DNA from: Paulownia fortunei
Lineage: Eukaryota; Streptophyta; Magnoliopsida; Lamiales; Paulowniaceae
Reading direction: 5' to 3'
NCBI GenBank assembly: GCA_019321725.1
Contig: CM033118.1
Coordinates: 9,760,071-9,824,070 of the forward strand
DNA: 64,000 nt
Shown: positions 32,490-42,910 of the stretch, piece by piece
Numbering within the stretch: the stretch's first letter is position 1
Layout: every line of letters starts with the position of its first letter
The notes under the pieces: generated by a model
Databases searched by the model: none
What the model saw: only the letters and a program-made list of their open reading frames with translations
What the model was told of the DNA's origin: nothing
Program-made: the position numbers and the translations under genes

Positions 32490-33260
32490 AGGAATTATAG
32501 AGAAGCGATGTTTGACATCGATTGTGGAATATGGAAAGAGGCTATGCATACCAAAATGGATTCCATGTACTCCATAAGATATGAACTTTGATGGATCCAC
32601 CACAGGGTATTGTACTATTGGCTACAAATAAATCTATAAGTGGAAGCTTGGAGTAGATGGAGAGATATTAACTTATAAGGCACAACTGGTTGTAAATGGT
32701 TAAACTCAAAGACAAGGAGTTAACTATGAAGAAACTTTTTCACTAGTGGTGATGCTGAAATTCATTTGGATATTGCTTGTGATATCAACGTATTATGATT
32801 ATGAGATATGAAAAATGGATGTGAAGGCCGCCTTCCTCAATGGGAATATTGAGGAAGAGATCTATATAAGGCAAACAGAGGGCTTCATATATACTAAGAG
32901 TGAGTAAAATATTTGCAATCTTCAGAGATTCATTTATGGACTCAAATAAGCTTCTCGAAGCTGGGACCTCTGATTCGACGAGGTAATCAAATTTTTTTGT
33001 TTCATAGAAAATCCAGATGAACCCTGTATGTATAAGAATGTTAATAGGAGTAGGGTGACATTTGTTGTCCTTTACATTGATGATATCCTACTCATTGAAA
33101 ATGATGTAAGGATGTTGCAGTTAATGAAGGTTTGGTTGTCTACTCAATTCCCTTGAAGGATTTGGAAGAAACATCCTACATTTTGGGGATTAGGATCTAT
33201 TGAGATAGATCTAAGAGGATGATTAGACTATCGCAATCAATGTACATAGATAACGTGCGA
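32490..33260 (+). pseudogene. Copia-C reverse transcriptase
   Basis: The palm includes K-M-D-V-K-A-A-F-L-N-G-N-I-E-E-E-I-Y-I near 32815-32868. The catalytic Y-I-D-D is at 33073-33084, followed by I-L-L-I-E-N-D. Stops and small frameshifts interrupt it (for example near 32905 and 33150), so no continuous protein can be made although the catalytic acids remain. Confidence 0.8.
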
Positions 33261-33363
33261 AAGAGGTTTAGCAAGGAAGAGTCCAAGAGAGAATTCTTAC
33301 CCGTGAGTTATGAGGTTTCTCTTTCGAAGTCAATGTCCCTAAAGTCACTAAAGAAAAGAGAGA

Positions 33364-34030
33364 ATGACTCGCATATCATATGCATCTATTATTAGAAGCA
33401 TTATGTATGCTATGCTATATACACAGCTTGATATAACGTATGGTTTGAGTGTTACGAGTAAATATCAGTCTAATTTAGGTAAGAGGCAAATAAAAGTCAT
33501 AAAGACGATCCTCAAGTACTTACGAAGGACTAAGGATGTCTTCTTGATTTACAACAATGGACAATTGAACCTAGAAGGCTTTATAGATTCTAGCTTTCAG
33601 TTTGATGTAGACGATTCGAAGTCTGTGTTAGGGTTTGTATTCATGCTAAATAGTGGGGCGGTCAGTAGAAGAGTTTCAAGTAGAAGATGAATGCAGATTC
33701 TACTATTGACGCTAAATACATCGCTGCATATGATGCAACAAAAGAAAGTGTTTGGATGAGGAAATTCATTCAAAAGTTGGGTATAGTTCCTTTCATTGTT
33801 GATCCGATTACGGTCTACTGTGATAACAACGAGGTTGTTGCACAAGCAAAGAAGCTAAGATCTAATCACATTATAAGGCAATACTATTTGATTCGAGAGA
33901 TCATTGGTAGAGATGGCGTTTGAGTGGAGCGAGTGTCCTTGGTAGCAACTGTAGCAAAACTACTAACAAAGCCCTTAGTTCAGAGAGTATTTGAAGGAGA
34001 TGGTAAGAAGATGGGTCTTAGATTATAAGT
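33364..34030 (+). pseudogene. Copia-C RNase H and polyprotein C-terminus
   Basis: The frame 33364-33690 continues after a one-codon break into 33687-33923. The latter holds 'DAKYIAAYDATKESVWMRKF' and D-N-N-E-V-V-A-Q-A-K, the copia RNase H core. The tail L-T-K-P-L-V-Q-R-V-F-E-G-D-G-K-K-M-G-L-R-L ends near 34026. Confidence 0.8.
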
Positions 34031-34040
34031 GCATATTTTG

Positions 34041-35848
34041 ATATATTTTTGTATCAAATCCTTTATATTTTCCTTGCTTTATTCTTGTTAATATTGAGTT
34101 TAGATTATATTTTATGTTAGAGAATCAATGAACAAAAAAAAAATAAAAATAAAAAAGAGCCAAAATAAAACCAAAGAAATCAACATGGTTCGGTAAGCAA
34201 GTTGGGAGATAATTTTTTTTGGGATCAAAGAAACATCACAATTAGAAGAAAAGGGCCATTTTGCCTAAGTTTATTATGTGTAGATCAAAATATATGCAAA
34301 ATATCACTTGAACTTTGCAAGTGATTATTGGACTTGTATTAAATTCAAAATCAAAATATTTCCAGACTTGAAATTTTTTTATATTTTGGGCATAACGCCA
34401 TGGTCAAAAGCCCTATGGACCTGAATCTTACAGTATTTGAAATTCGAGAAATATAACTACAACTTTGTTGTTGGAAGCTCAACCCAATTCAACCTTGATA
34501 ATAACAGAAAATTCTTCTAAGTGTTTACATTGGAAGAAATCTATCTATGCAAACATATCTCCTTAAATCAAGAATAACTTTCTCTCTCATGATTGGAATC
34601 TAGTTATTCAAGTTGGAAAATGAAGATAATAATCTATAATTTTCATATTGACCACTTTTTCAAAATCAACTGATTTCATTGAGAAAAATGTGACAAAATT
34701 TGGATTCAAGAAGAATATGTAAATTTAGAGCATACTTGAAGTGAATTTGGAGTGCATTTGGAGATGCTATTTTAGGCACTTTTCTTCTATAAATAGAACC
34801 TCTTGGATGTCATTCAAGACACACAAAAAACTTTAGAGGGGGAGGAGGAAGAGAGTCTTATTGTTGTCTTTCTTTAGCCTAAGTTTTTTAATAGTAATAG
34901 AAATGTATTCTCTAGTTTCTCTTCTATTTTGTCTTTTCTACTTTCATTATGTCTTTCTAAATTTCATTTGACCGAGGAAAAAGAGTGAACCTTTTGATGG
35001 ATGAAGATGAACGGTTATAAAGGTACATAATGTACAAGTGTGTATTATTATTTTAATTTTTAATTAAAACCCTCATTGTTTAATGACGATCCTTAATTTA
35101 TGTGTAATGCCCAATTATATCCTACATAGCCAATAATAAACATCTTGCATGAATATGCATCTAATCAATACGCATTATTGGATTATAACATACAAATCAC
35201 ATGATTGTACAAACATGAATAATTGTTACTATATGCTCCACTTATGCTTTAACATGTACTAGTACATGAAATATCATATCAAACTTTTATTTTTTGATTA
35301 ACATATTCCTTAAGTAACTTTTTGCAGTGAAAAGTTCGGTATCTCGATTAAAGAAAATTGATGTGTTGAATGGCCATGAAATGAATTGTTTGTGTTGCTC
35401 CATACTTGCTGCATTGTAAAGTGATTACTTACCTAAATATTTTCTTGAAATATGTTACATTTGGCTAATAACTAAAAGTATACAAAATAGTGCAATTTGA
35501 TTGGTAGGTTGGCTAGATTGTGTGAAATCATTCTAAACCACATTACATTTGATTATAACACCAAAGCATCAATTTTTGTCATCTTCTTAGCCCATAAATG
35601 TGACTCTTTGCATGAGAGGACACCAAGCATGAGTCAACCTATCATAACCCTCCATTTATCTCTATTTAAAATGTCAAAGAAGTTATTTTAGCTATATTTT
35701 CTTGTGGAAACTCCTCAAAAACGACCAGCCATTCTTCTCCAAGTTTCTTCCAAATTTCTACACTCTCATACTCACAAAAATTGAATTCAATCCATAGGAA
35801 TTCATAGAACACAAACTAGAACAAGTTTCTACCCTTTTAAACTTGGGA
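34041..35848. other. Unclassified non-coding segment between Copia-C and Gypsy-2
   Basis: No supported gene. An A-rich run lies at 34132-34155. A TATAAATAG box at 34788-34796 is followed by a purine-rich stretch 'gagggggaggaggaagagag' near 34837-34856, which looks like a promoter/leader within an LTR. I could not find a PBS or a second copy inside the left part of the window. The junction to Gypsy-2 gag is abrupt near 35849. Confidence 0.4.
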
Positions 35849-36850
35849 GAGGTTTAAGGATTTTCTAAGAAGGTGTTCTCAAAATGGTTATGAGGATTGG
35901 CAGCAGGTATAATACTTTTACAATGGTTTGAACAGGCAAACTCAAATCATAATAGATGCTGCCGCAGGTGGGACTTTAATGTCTAAGACTACAGAAAAAA
36001 CCCATATTTCGCTTGAGAAGATAGCTACTAATAGCTAACAATGGCCTTTTGAGAGGTCTTCCATCAAAAAGTTTGCCGGTGTTCTTGAGGTAGATACATT
36101 TACACAATTAGTTACATAAATTTCTGTTATTTCTAACCAATTTGCAGCTTGGACTTCTAATAGAGTTTCTCAAGGAATAGATTCCTTGGCATCCACTAAC
36201 ACTTCTTTGATGGAAACCAAAGGTAATGAGTAGGTAAACTTTGTCAATAATCGTAATTTCAATTTCAGAGGAAATTAATTACCTATTCACCACCATTCGA
36301 TGCTTAGAATTCATGAGAATTTTGCCTACGCCAATAATCAAAATGTGCTTCAACCTCCACCGGGTTACAACAATCCACCAAATCCCAATCCCCACGTAGG
36401 TGAAAAAAGGCATCATTAAAGGATTTGCTAAGCACTTTCATTAGCGAGATAAGAGCTAGATTGAATAAGGATGAAGCAAAGATAGACAATATTGAGACTC
36501 ATTTGGGGCAGCTAGGAGCTTCAATGAAATCAATGGAGACTCAAATTGGACAGCTTGCTAATAAAATTATTGCTAAAAAATATAAAGGAAATTTTCCAAG
36601 TGATATGAAAACCAATCGAAGGGAGCAATGCAAAGCTATCCAACTTCAAAGTAGAACTAAAATCAAGGGGCCATAAATGAAAAGTTCACAAGTTGATGAG
36701 CTAATGGCAAGCACTTCAAGTGAAATTCCTATGGAGGAACACCCAAAGGAAAAAGAAAAGCAATCAAATGAACAAACAGGGGTTGAGAAGGTAAAATCTA
36801 CTCCTAACTTACTTCTCCTAAATTTAATGTTCCCATTCCTTTTCCACAAA
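35849..36850 (+). pseudogene. Gypsy-2 gag 3' half and linker
   Basis: Starting within F-K-D-F-L-R-R-C-S-Q-N-G-Y-E-D-W-Q-Q, it matches the Gypsy-1 gag tail and ends with T-L-M-S-K-T-T-E-K near 36000. The linker frame 36425-36676 has 'IRARLNKDEAKIDNIETHLG', the same coiled stretch as in Gypsy-1 and Gypsy-3. Another frame, 36677-36871, is acidic and glutamate/lysine-rich. Confidence 0.7.
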
Positions 36851-36894
36851 ATTTCAATAAAAAAAGATTGATTCTCAATTTGCAAAATTTTTGG

Positions 36895-37310
36895 AAATTT
36901 TTAAGAAAATTCATATTAATATTTTTTTTGCAGATGGTCTTGAGCAAATGCCCAACCACGCAAAATTTATGAATGATGTGATATCAAGAAAAAGGCAATT
37001 GGTGGAGTTTGAAACTATGAAACTCAAAAGAGTGTAGTGCCATTTTACAAAAAAATCTTCCTCAAAAATTGAAGGATCCAAGGAGTTTTACTATTCCTTT
37101 GAAAATTTTTAAGAAAATTTATATTAATATTTCTTTTGCAGATGGTCTTGAGCAAATACCCAACCACGCCAAATCCATGAATGATGTGATATCAAGAAAA
37201 AGGCAATTGGTGGAGTTTGAAACTGTGAAACTCAAAAGAATGTAGTGCTATTTTACAAAAAAAACTTCCTCAAAAATTGAAGGATCCAAGGAGTTTTACT
37301 ATTCATTGTA
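36895..37310 (+). repeat. 208-bp tandem duplication within Gypsy-2
   Basis: Two adjacent copies, 36895-37102 and 37103-37310, each contain 'gatggtcttgagcaaat' and end 'ggagttttactattc'. They differ at scattered positions, so the duplication predates some mutation. The unit is the gag/protease junction. Confidence 0.85.
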
Positions 37311-37719
37311 CCATAGGAGGATCTTTTTTGATAAAGCATTATGTGATCTTGGAGCAAGCTTTAATTTGATGCCATTTTCTATTTTTAGGAAATTAGGAAT
37401 TGGAGAAGTCAAGCCATCCACTATCATCTTGCAATTAGCAGATAGGTCTCTTGCTTGTCCAAGAGGAGTTGTTGAAGATGTATTGGTAAAAGTGAATAAA
37501 TTCATATTTTCTGCAGATTTTGTGGTGTTAGATATGGAGGAAGGCCAAGAAATTCCTTTAATTATTGGTCGGCCATTCCTTACTACCGGGCGTGCTTTGA
37601 GTAATGTGCAATGTGGTAAATTAACTATAAGAGTTCATAAGGATGAAGTGTTGTTTAATATTTATTGTGCATTGAAGTTCAAGAGGAACCACATACTTGT
37701 AATAGGATTGAAATGTTAG
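37306..37719 (+). pseudogene. Gypsy-2 aspartic protease
   Basis: A 137-codon open frame, the best-preserved protease of the window. It has D-K-A-L-C-D-L-G-A-S (active-site position D-L-G), then 'LQLADRSLACPRGVVEDVLV', a flap/core 'FSADFVVLDMEEGQEIPLII', and G-R-P-F-L-T-T-G-R-A. It is complete through the C-terminal I-G-R-P-F block, unlike the Gypsy-1 copy. The frame opens just after the tandem duplication, so its upstream junction is damaged. Confidence 0.82.
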
Positions 37720-37731
37720 AAACTTGCTTGC

Positions 37732-38204
37732 ATGATCATTTTTTTCAAACAAATCCCTATCGAACCTTTAGAGCAATGCATTGTTCGTTCTATAATGCAA
37801 GGTAATCACCATGATATTGATAATGATAATTTAATACATTACTTGTTCTTTCTCGAATCAGGAGAGGTGGAGTTGAAGAAGGATAAATGCAAGGAAGCAA
37901 TAGGGGATACCACAATCAAGGAAAAAATAATATCACTAGAGTTAAAGCACTTCCCGAGCATTTGCGGTATGAATTTCTAGGTGCTAACAACATATATTCG
38001 GTAATTATTTCAGCATCCCTATCTCCTTTAGAGGTTGAGAAATTACTTCATATTTTAAGAGAGCATAAATCTACTATTGGTTCGTCAATTTCTGATTTAG
38101 AATGTATTAGTCCTTCAATTGTTATGCATAAAATCTTAATAGAAGAATCTTACAAATCAGATGATGCTGAACAAAATTACACCACCACTGAAAAAAGTTG
38201 TTAG
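37732..38204 (+). pseudogene. Gypsy-2 pol N-terminus fused to RNase H entry
   Basis: Two overlapping frames. The first is 37732-37980, with 'EQCIVRSIMQGNHHDIDNDN'. The second is 37887-38204, with L-R-Y-E-F-L-G-A-N-N and I-V-M-H-K-I-L-I-E-E-S-Y-K. The latter then reads Q-N-Y-T-T-T-E-K, which belongs just before RNase H. The RT domain between these points has been deleted. Confidence 0.75.
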
Positions 38205-38330
38205 CTCTTGTTTTTGCATTTAATAAATTTTGTGCATATCTTGTAGGTATTAAGGTGATAGTGTATACTAATCATACTGCTATTAGTACCTTTTTGCCAA
38301 AAAGGATGTAAAACCAAAATATTTTCTTTC
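38195..38330 (+). pseudogene. Gypsy-2 RNase H fragment
   Basis: L-L-A-L-V-F-A-F-N-K-F-C-A-Y-L-V-G-I-K-V-I-V-Y-T-N-H encoded from about 38200, matching the minus-strand Gypsy-1 segment near 12950-12840. It breaks off near 38330 in unrelated sequence. Confidence 0.7.
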
Positions 38331-38643
38331 TAAAAGCCATGTCTCAAATCATATCGTGCATGCAAGAACTTCCACTATACTCATATGCCGTGCATGTATA
38401 TGTAAATGCTCATGAATGGTATATTCAATATGAAATGCAAGTCATCTTCCTCTCAACATGTTTCAAGAATCATAATACTTTCAGTCAAATTTAATATCAT
38501 CAACACATTAGGTATAAATGCTTCAAAACATACTATGTGCATGCATTATAGTTGCAAATGGATCTTTACTTACCTTTCACTTGGTTGGTGGCTTAATATA
38601 GATTTGTTTATTGTTCCTCTCCAATCTTAGATGTAAAATATCC
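38331..38643. other. Unassigned stretch after Gypsy-2
   Basis: About 310 bp, AT-rich, with no supported gene. Most of it (to 38615) is present again at the window's right end. Confidence 0.4.
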
Positions 38644-40491
38644 TGTAATATTACCCAACATCAAGCGCCATTCCCAATTTGGCGAGTTGAAAGCATAAGA
38701 TATCAAACTAAAACCTTGAACACCAAGCTATCTAGGTAACAATCATGCTTTCCCAAACTAGAACCCAATCTAGTCCCTCAAATGCCTTAATTTCTCATCT
38801 TAGATACACGTAAATATCATATAATTGAAGTAATATAACTCTAATATCATGTACCTAATTGTTACCACTCAATAGCAACATGTCTAAGTTGAAATATGCT
38901 AAGTTATAAAATGGGACAGATTCACATTTTCATATTTTCTTGCTGTCCAATTTAGTTGCATTATAATTTTGACATCCCTAACCATATCCAATCACTCCCA
39001 AATTTTTACCACACTTAGATAACAAAAAAAAAAATGTAACCATGTCATATAATTACTAAAACATATGGATATATAGCTTCCCAAGTTCAGCTCTTTTCTC
39101 AACATATTCCTACCGTGACAGTTTTGCACACTTCATTACATTAATGGTTTTGGCACTCTTAAGTATATTCAATCACTCCAAAATTTCCACCATACTTAGA
39201 TAACACATATAAAGAGACAACTAGGTCAAATTCCTACAAAACTAATGGATTTATTGATGTAAAACCAGCACCATTCACACATGATAGAATCTGAATTTCA
39301 AAGAAGACAGTTTTGAGTACCTCTTCAATTATCACACTATATTACAATTTATAACCTCTCTAAACTTACATACATCACCTAGACTCATATATAAACACAT
39401 ATATGGTGTAATACATAGGTTTTAATCAAGTTATTATACATATATAAAGTATAAATATAAAAAATCAGCAAGTATACAGTTTCTATTCCCACTGATTTTT
39501 ATTATGATTTTGCAACTAAAAATCCTTCTTTTGTGAATTATAAGACCACAAATAACATCTTAACATGATTATAATCAATAATAGAAGCTTTAAAAATCAT
39601 AAACCCTCAAACAATTCAAGAACTTAAATCGAAAACATGAGTTAAAGCTCACCTATGCACAGATTTTAGCTTCAACTTGCTCCTCCTTACTTCCTTTGCT
39701 TCCTTCACTTTTTTCTTTACTTGGAATTACTTGAGAGCAATTTCTAAAATTCTGTATAATGGTTTGGGATGTGAAATAGCTTAGAAAATGGTTTATGGTC
39801 GTGTTCAATGATAGAAATGAAGAAATGTTGAGGTGGAAGCTTGAGGTGGCAAAGCTTAAGGTTACAAGATTAAGGTGTCAAGTGGTGGTTCAAATCTGAT
39901 ATTTTTCAGACCTTATACAGCTCTAATCTAGTGTTTCTCATTACTTATTTATCCATGTACATCCTACTTTAATCTCCATATGATCGGATAATACATTATG
40001 CCCTAATTTCTTAACCGTTCATTCGATCTCCAAACCGATCGACATTCAATTCTTAAATGATTGTCTAGTTTTCATTTTCTAAAATTACATGCACATATGA
40101 ACCTTGTATTGTGACACTTAAATTACTTTATATCATATTTGATATCCAAAGTATGTTAATCTATGGATATATACCTTTAAAACACCTCAATCAATTCGAA
40201 TCGAATCATATAAGCTTACTAGTGACACCTTTAACACGTCTAAAATTATAACATAAAACCTATAAATATCCACTATATTGATCAATCTATTCTTTATCTT
40301 ATCTAAATATAGAATTACTTAATTAGGTTGTAGGATCTCAACCACTAACATCAAGTGATAGCATTAGAGATATAATGATTAAGAATACTATAAAAGATGC
40401 GATATATATGTTAATGCAAATTAGCATATAAGTAGCATGTAGTGCATCAATCATATTGGCCAAGTGAGTAGTGTGAGGCTTGGGTATTACA
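38644..40491. repeat. Possible solo LTR, 1848 bp
   Basis: The left edge TGTAATATTACCC and right edge GGGTATTACA form an imperfect inverted pair with TG...CA termini. The reverse-strand start TGTAATACCCAAGCC is typical of several plant Gypsy LTRs. The flanking 5-mers are tatcc and tatta, so there is no clean target duplication. Internal sequence has no coding frame. Confidence 0.35.
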
Positions 40492-40754
40492 TATTATATA
40501 TATACATACATATAAGAAGGGGACGATTTTTATGACTCTCCAATATGAAAAATTCATCCTCACCTCTCTTAATTCTCTATTGGTCTTTTCTTCATATAAG
40601 AAATTATTGCTTTCATCAACGGTTTTCATATTTATGATACTTTGATTTAATTCTTTTATTACAAGTTGATAATGAAATTAAATCAGCATTCCCAAATTCT
40701 ACATTATAAATAAAAATTTAATATCTTCTAACAGAGATATTAAATTATGGTCTT

Positions 40755-41084
40755 GCTCATTATGTGGATATTGTTAGAGGGAAGATATTTAGATACCTGC
40801 AGTAAATCAAGTTTCTATTCCAATGCTAAGATTTGAATCAATTTCAGAATTCTTATGAAGAGTTCATGAGGAGGATGCTATTCGAATTGCTTCACACCCT
40901 ATATCAACAAGAGTGATTGTTAAGGTATAATCAAAAGAACCTTATTTTCAATTAAACGAAGTATCCTGTCATGAACCTAAATTATCGCATTGAATCTGGG
41001 ACTGGATGTTATAAATTACTTATTGCATGTTTAAATTTTTAAATTTTCTCTGTGTCAAGGTCCCATGTTTTTATGAACCCAATA
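40755..41084 (+). repeat. Copia-D 5' LTR remnant
   Basis: It contains 'tgtggatattgttagaggga', the reverse of the Copia-A LTR block near 4735-4760, and ends AACCCAATA right before a PBS-like sequence. It is shorter than the family LTR; the upstream edge is unclear, and 40492-40754 holds nothing else I recognise beyond AT repeats. Confidence 0.5.
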
Positions 41085-41085
41085 G

Positions 41086-41097
41086 CGGTATCAAACC
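41086..41097 (+). other. Primer binding site, decayed tRNA-iMet type (Copia-D)
   Basis: CGGTATCAAACC, a mutated TGGTATCAGAGC, one base after the LTR end. Confidence 0.5.
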
Positions 41098-42346
41098 AAG
41101 GTTCCCACATCTGGATACTTTCGTGAATATATACCTAAATTCATTTGAAGAATTATTTGTTGTATTTAATTGCACATTTTTGTTTGGTATTTAAATTCTG
41201 AAATTTGTTTACATATTTTTAAATGTTAAAAGATTTGATATGAAAAATTAAAAAAAAAACTCATGTCTCAACATCACGGCGTGGCTTGCCAGTACTATCG
41301 CTAAAAACTAGATAGCATATCCAGTACTGTAATGCAAGTGGGTAGCACCATGGCGCCAGATAGAATTTTGGGCAATAATTTTTTTGCTGCCCGTTTCTTG
41401 TCTCTTGTTTAAAAATTTTGATTTTTTGGATTTTTTAAATTAGTGGATAATTTCTAAACTTCTAAAAAAAGAGTTTTTTTTTAAGAAAAAATCATAAATT
41501 TACATATTTTTAATTTATGACATGAGATGTATAAATTTAGATTATCATGGAGCCTAGACCATTTTATTATGGATATTCTATGTGCATTGTGAATGCTTGA
41601 TTTTATTGCTTTGGGTTTTAATTAAGATGATGCCTACATGTCTCGCCTTTTCTCTATTTTCTCTAAATATAAATTCTCCTTCCCTCCTATGTGCTTTCCC
41701 TTAGAACAAATTCCAAGTTTCTTGTTAGGAATATCTTTCATAACGAGAGTAGAATTAGGAAGTGATGTTTTCTTTTTGTTTGACAGAAAGAAGGAGCAAG
41801 GTGGGAAAAAACAAGGAATAAAGGCCCATGAATTCATGGGTGATGCATTTATGTAACAAATAAGATCTATAGGATAAAATATTATTTTAATTTATATCCT
41901 TAAACTGACCTAAATCCACTTTGGCTTGAGTAGATTGCATAGATATGGCCCATGGTCATCCCTTTTTTTGTATGTATGGTGATGCATTCATAAGTTTATT
42001 TAATACTTTCCTATTATTCTGCTTGCGGTCATTAGGATAGTGTAACAATAAATAAACAAATTAAATAGATAAGTTTTGGAATTATAAAATGCACCTTCAC
42101 TTAAAAGTCAAGTTTAAGAATTTATAAAACTCTATATCAAGCAAATATGAAAAAAATGGGCTATGTCCAATCGTCCTTGCCTTCCATCAAAAGTTTAAGA
42201 TATGACGATTGTCTACCTTAAGGTATATGGGAAGTGGTGAGGTAAAATAGCCTAGGGGTTGCACATTATGCAATTAACAAGGTTGTTGTCTACCTTTTGC
42301 TATTTATATAATCTCATATTCTTGAGCATGTAAAATATTGATTGGA

Positions 42347-42607
42347 CCTCAAACCTACAAGGAAATTGAGTGTTCTTGAATTTCCATCATGAGGGTGATG
42401 AGATTTGAATTCAATAGTGAGAGATATTTATAATTAAAGAAAAAAATATAAATTAATATATTATCGAGTAGATGCTACCTCAAACCTACAAGGAAATTGA
42501 GTATTCTCGAATTGCCATCATGAGGGTGATGAGATTTGGATTCAATAGTGAGAGATATTTATAATTAAAGAAAAAATTATAAATTAATATATTATCGAGT
42601 AGATGCT
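42347..42607 (+). repeat. 131-bp tandem duplication in the Copia-D leader
   Basis: Two copies, each starting 'cctcaaacctacaagg' (42347, 42478) and ending 'gatgct' (42476, 42607), with a few differences. The first copy contains the leader block 'gagggtgatgagatttgaat'; the second reads 'ttggat' at its end. Confidence 0.85.
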
Positions 42608-42910
42608 TAGTCTTTTTACGTCAGTTAGGATAATGGTTGTCATAAATACACCTCTATTAATTCCAGACAATAATGAACATTATTAAGTTCCAACCTATCC
42701 AAATTGCTTTTAAAATTTAAGAATGATTCTCAGCCTTTAAAGAGGTTTACAAAACACGTAAAAGAAATTTTCTGCAATAGTTGTAGAAACAACTCCCACA
42801 AAAAGTTGCGAAAGCACCTCCCACTTCATATTCTTGAAAGAGTTGTAGAAAACCTTCTAAAATTGTTGAAGAAGGACCTACTCTACAGAGTTATAGGATA
42901 TTCTAGATGT

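Larger units (their letters stand above)
30194..34040 (+). mobile_element. Copia-C: decayed Ty1/copia element (plus strand)
   Basis: A short LTR-like segment (about 30194-30559) is followed directly by a PBS-like TGGTATAAGAG. Then come a gag remnant, CCHC knuckle, protease, GAG-pre-integrase, integrase, RT with YIDD, and RNase H ending near 34030. No 3' LTR is recognised. The pol is related to but distinct from Copia-A/B/E. The portion from 31026 onward is repeated at 56411. Confidence 0.78.
35849..38330 (+). mobile_element. Gypsy-2: internal fragment of an Athila-like element (plus strand)
   Basis: Order: 3' part of gag (35849-36050), coiled linker (36420-36580), a 208-bp tandem duplication (36895-37310), protease (37306-37719), pol N-terminus (37732-38180), then a direct jump to RNase H (38195-38330). 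LTRs, PBS, the RT core and integrase are all absent. Each block pairs with the corresponding Gypsy-1 block on the other strand. Confidence 0.8.

Noticed and set aside
33597..33845. Minus-strand 82-codon frame opposite Copia-C RNase H (and its copy at 58982-59230)
   Set aside because: It is a shadow of the RNase H frames on the plus strand.
36646..36885. Minus-strand 79-codon frame opposite the Gypsy-2 linker (and its copy at 62031-62270)
   Set aside because: It is a shadow of a glutamate/lysine-rich plus-strand gag linker and has no independent support.
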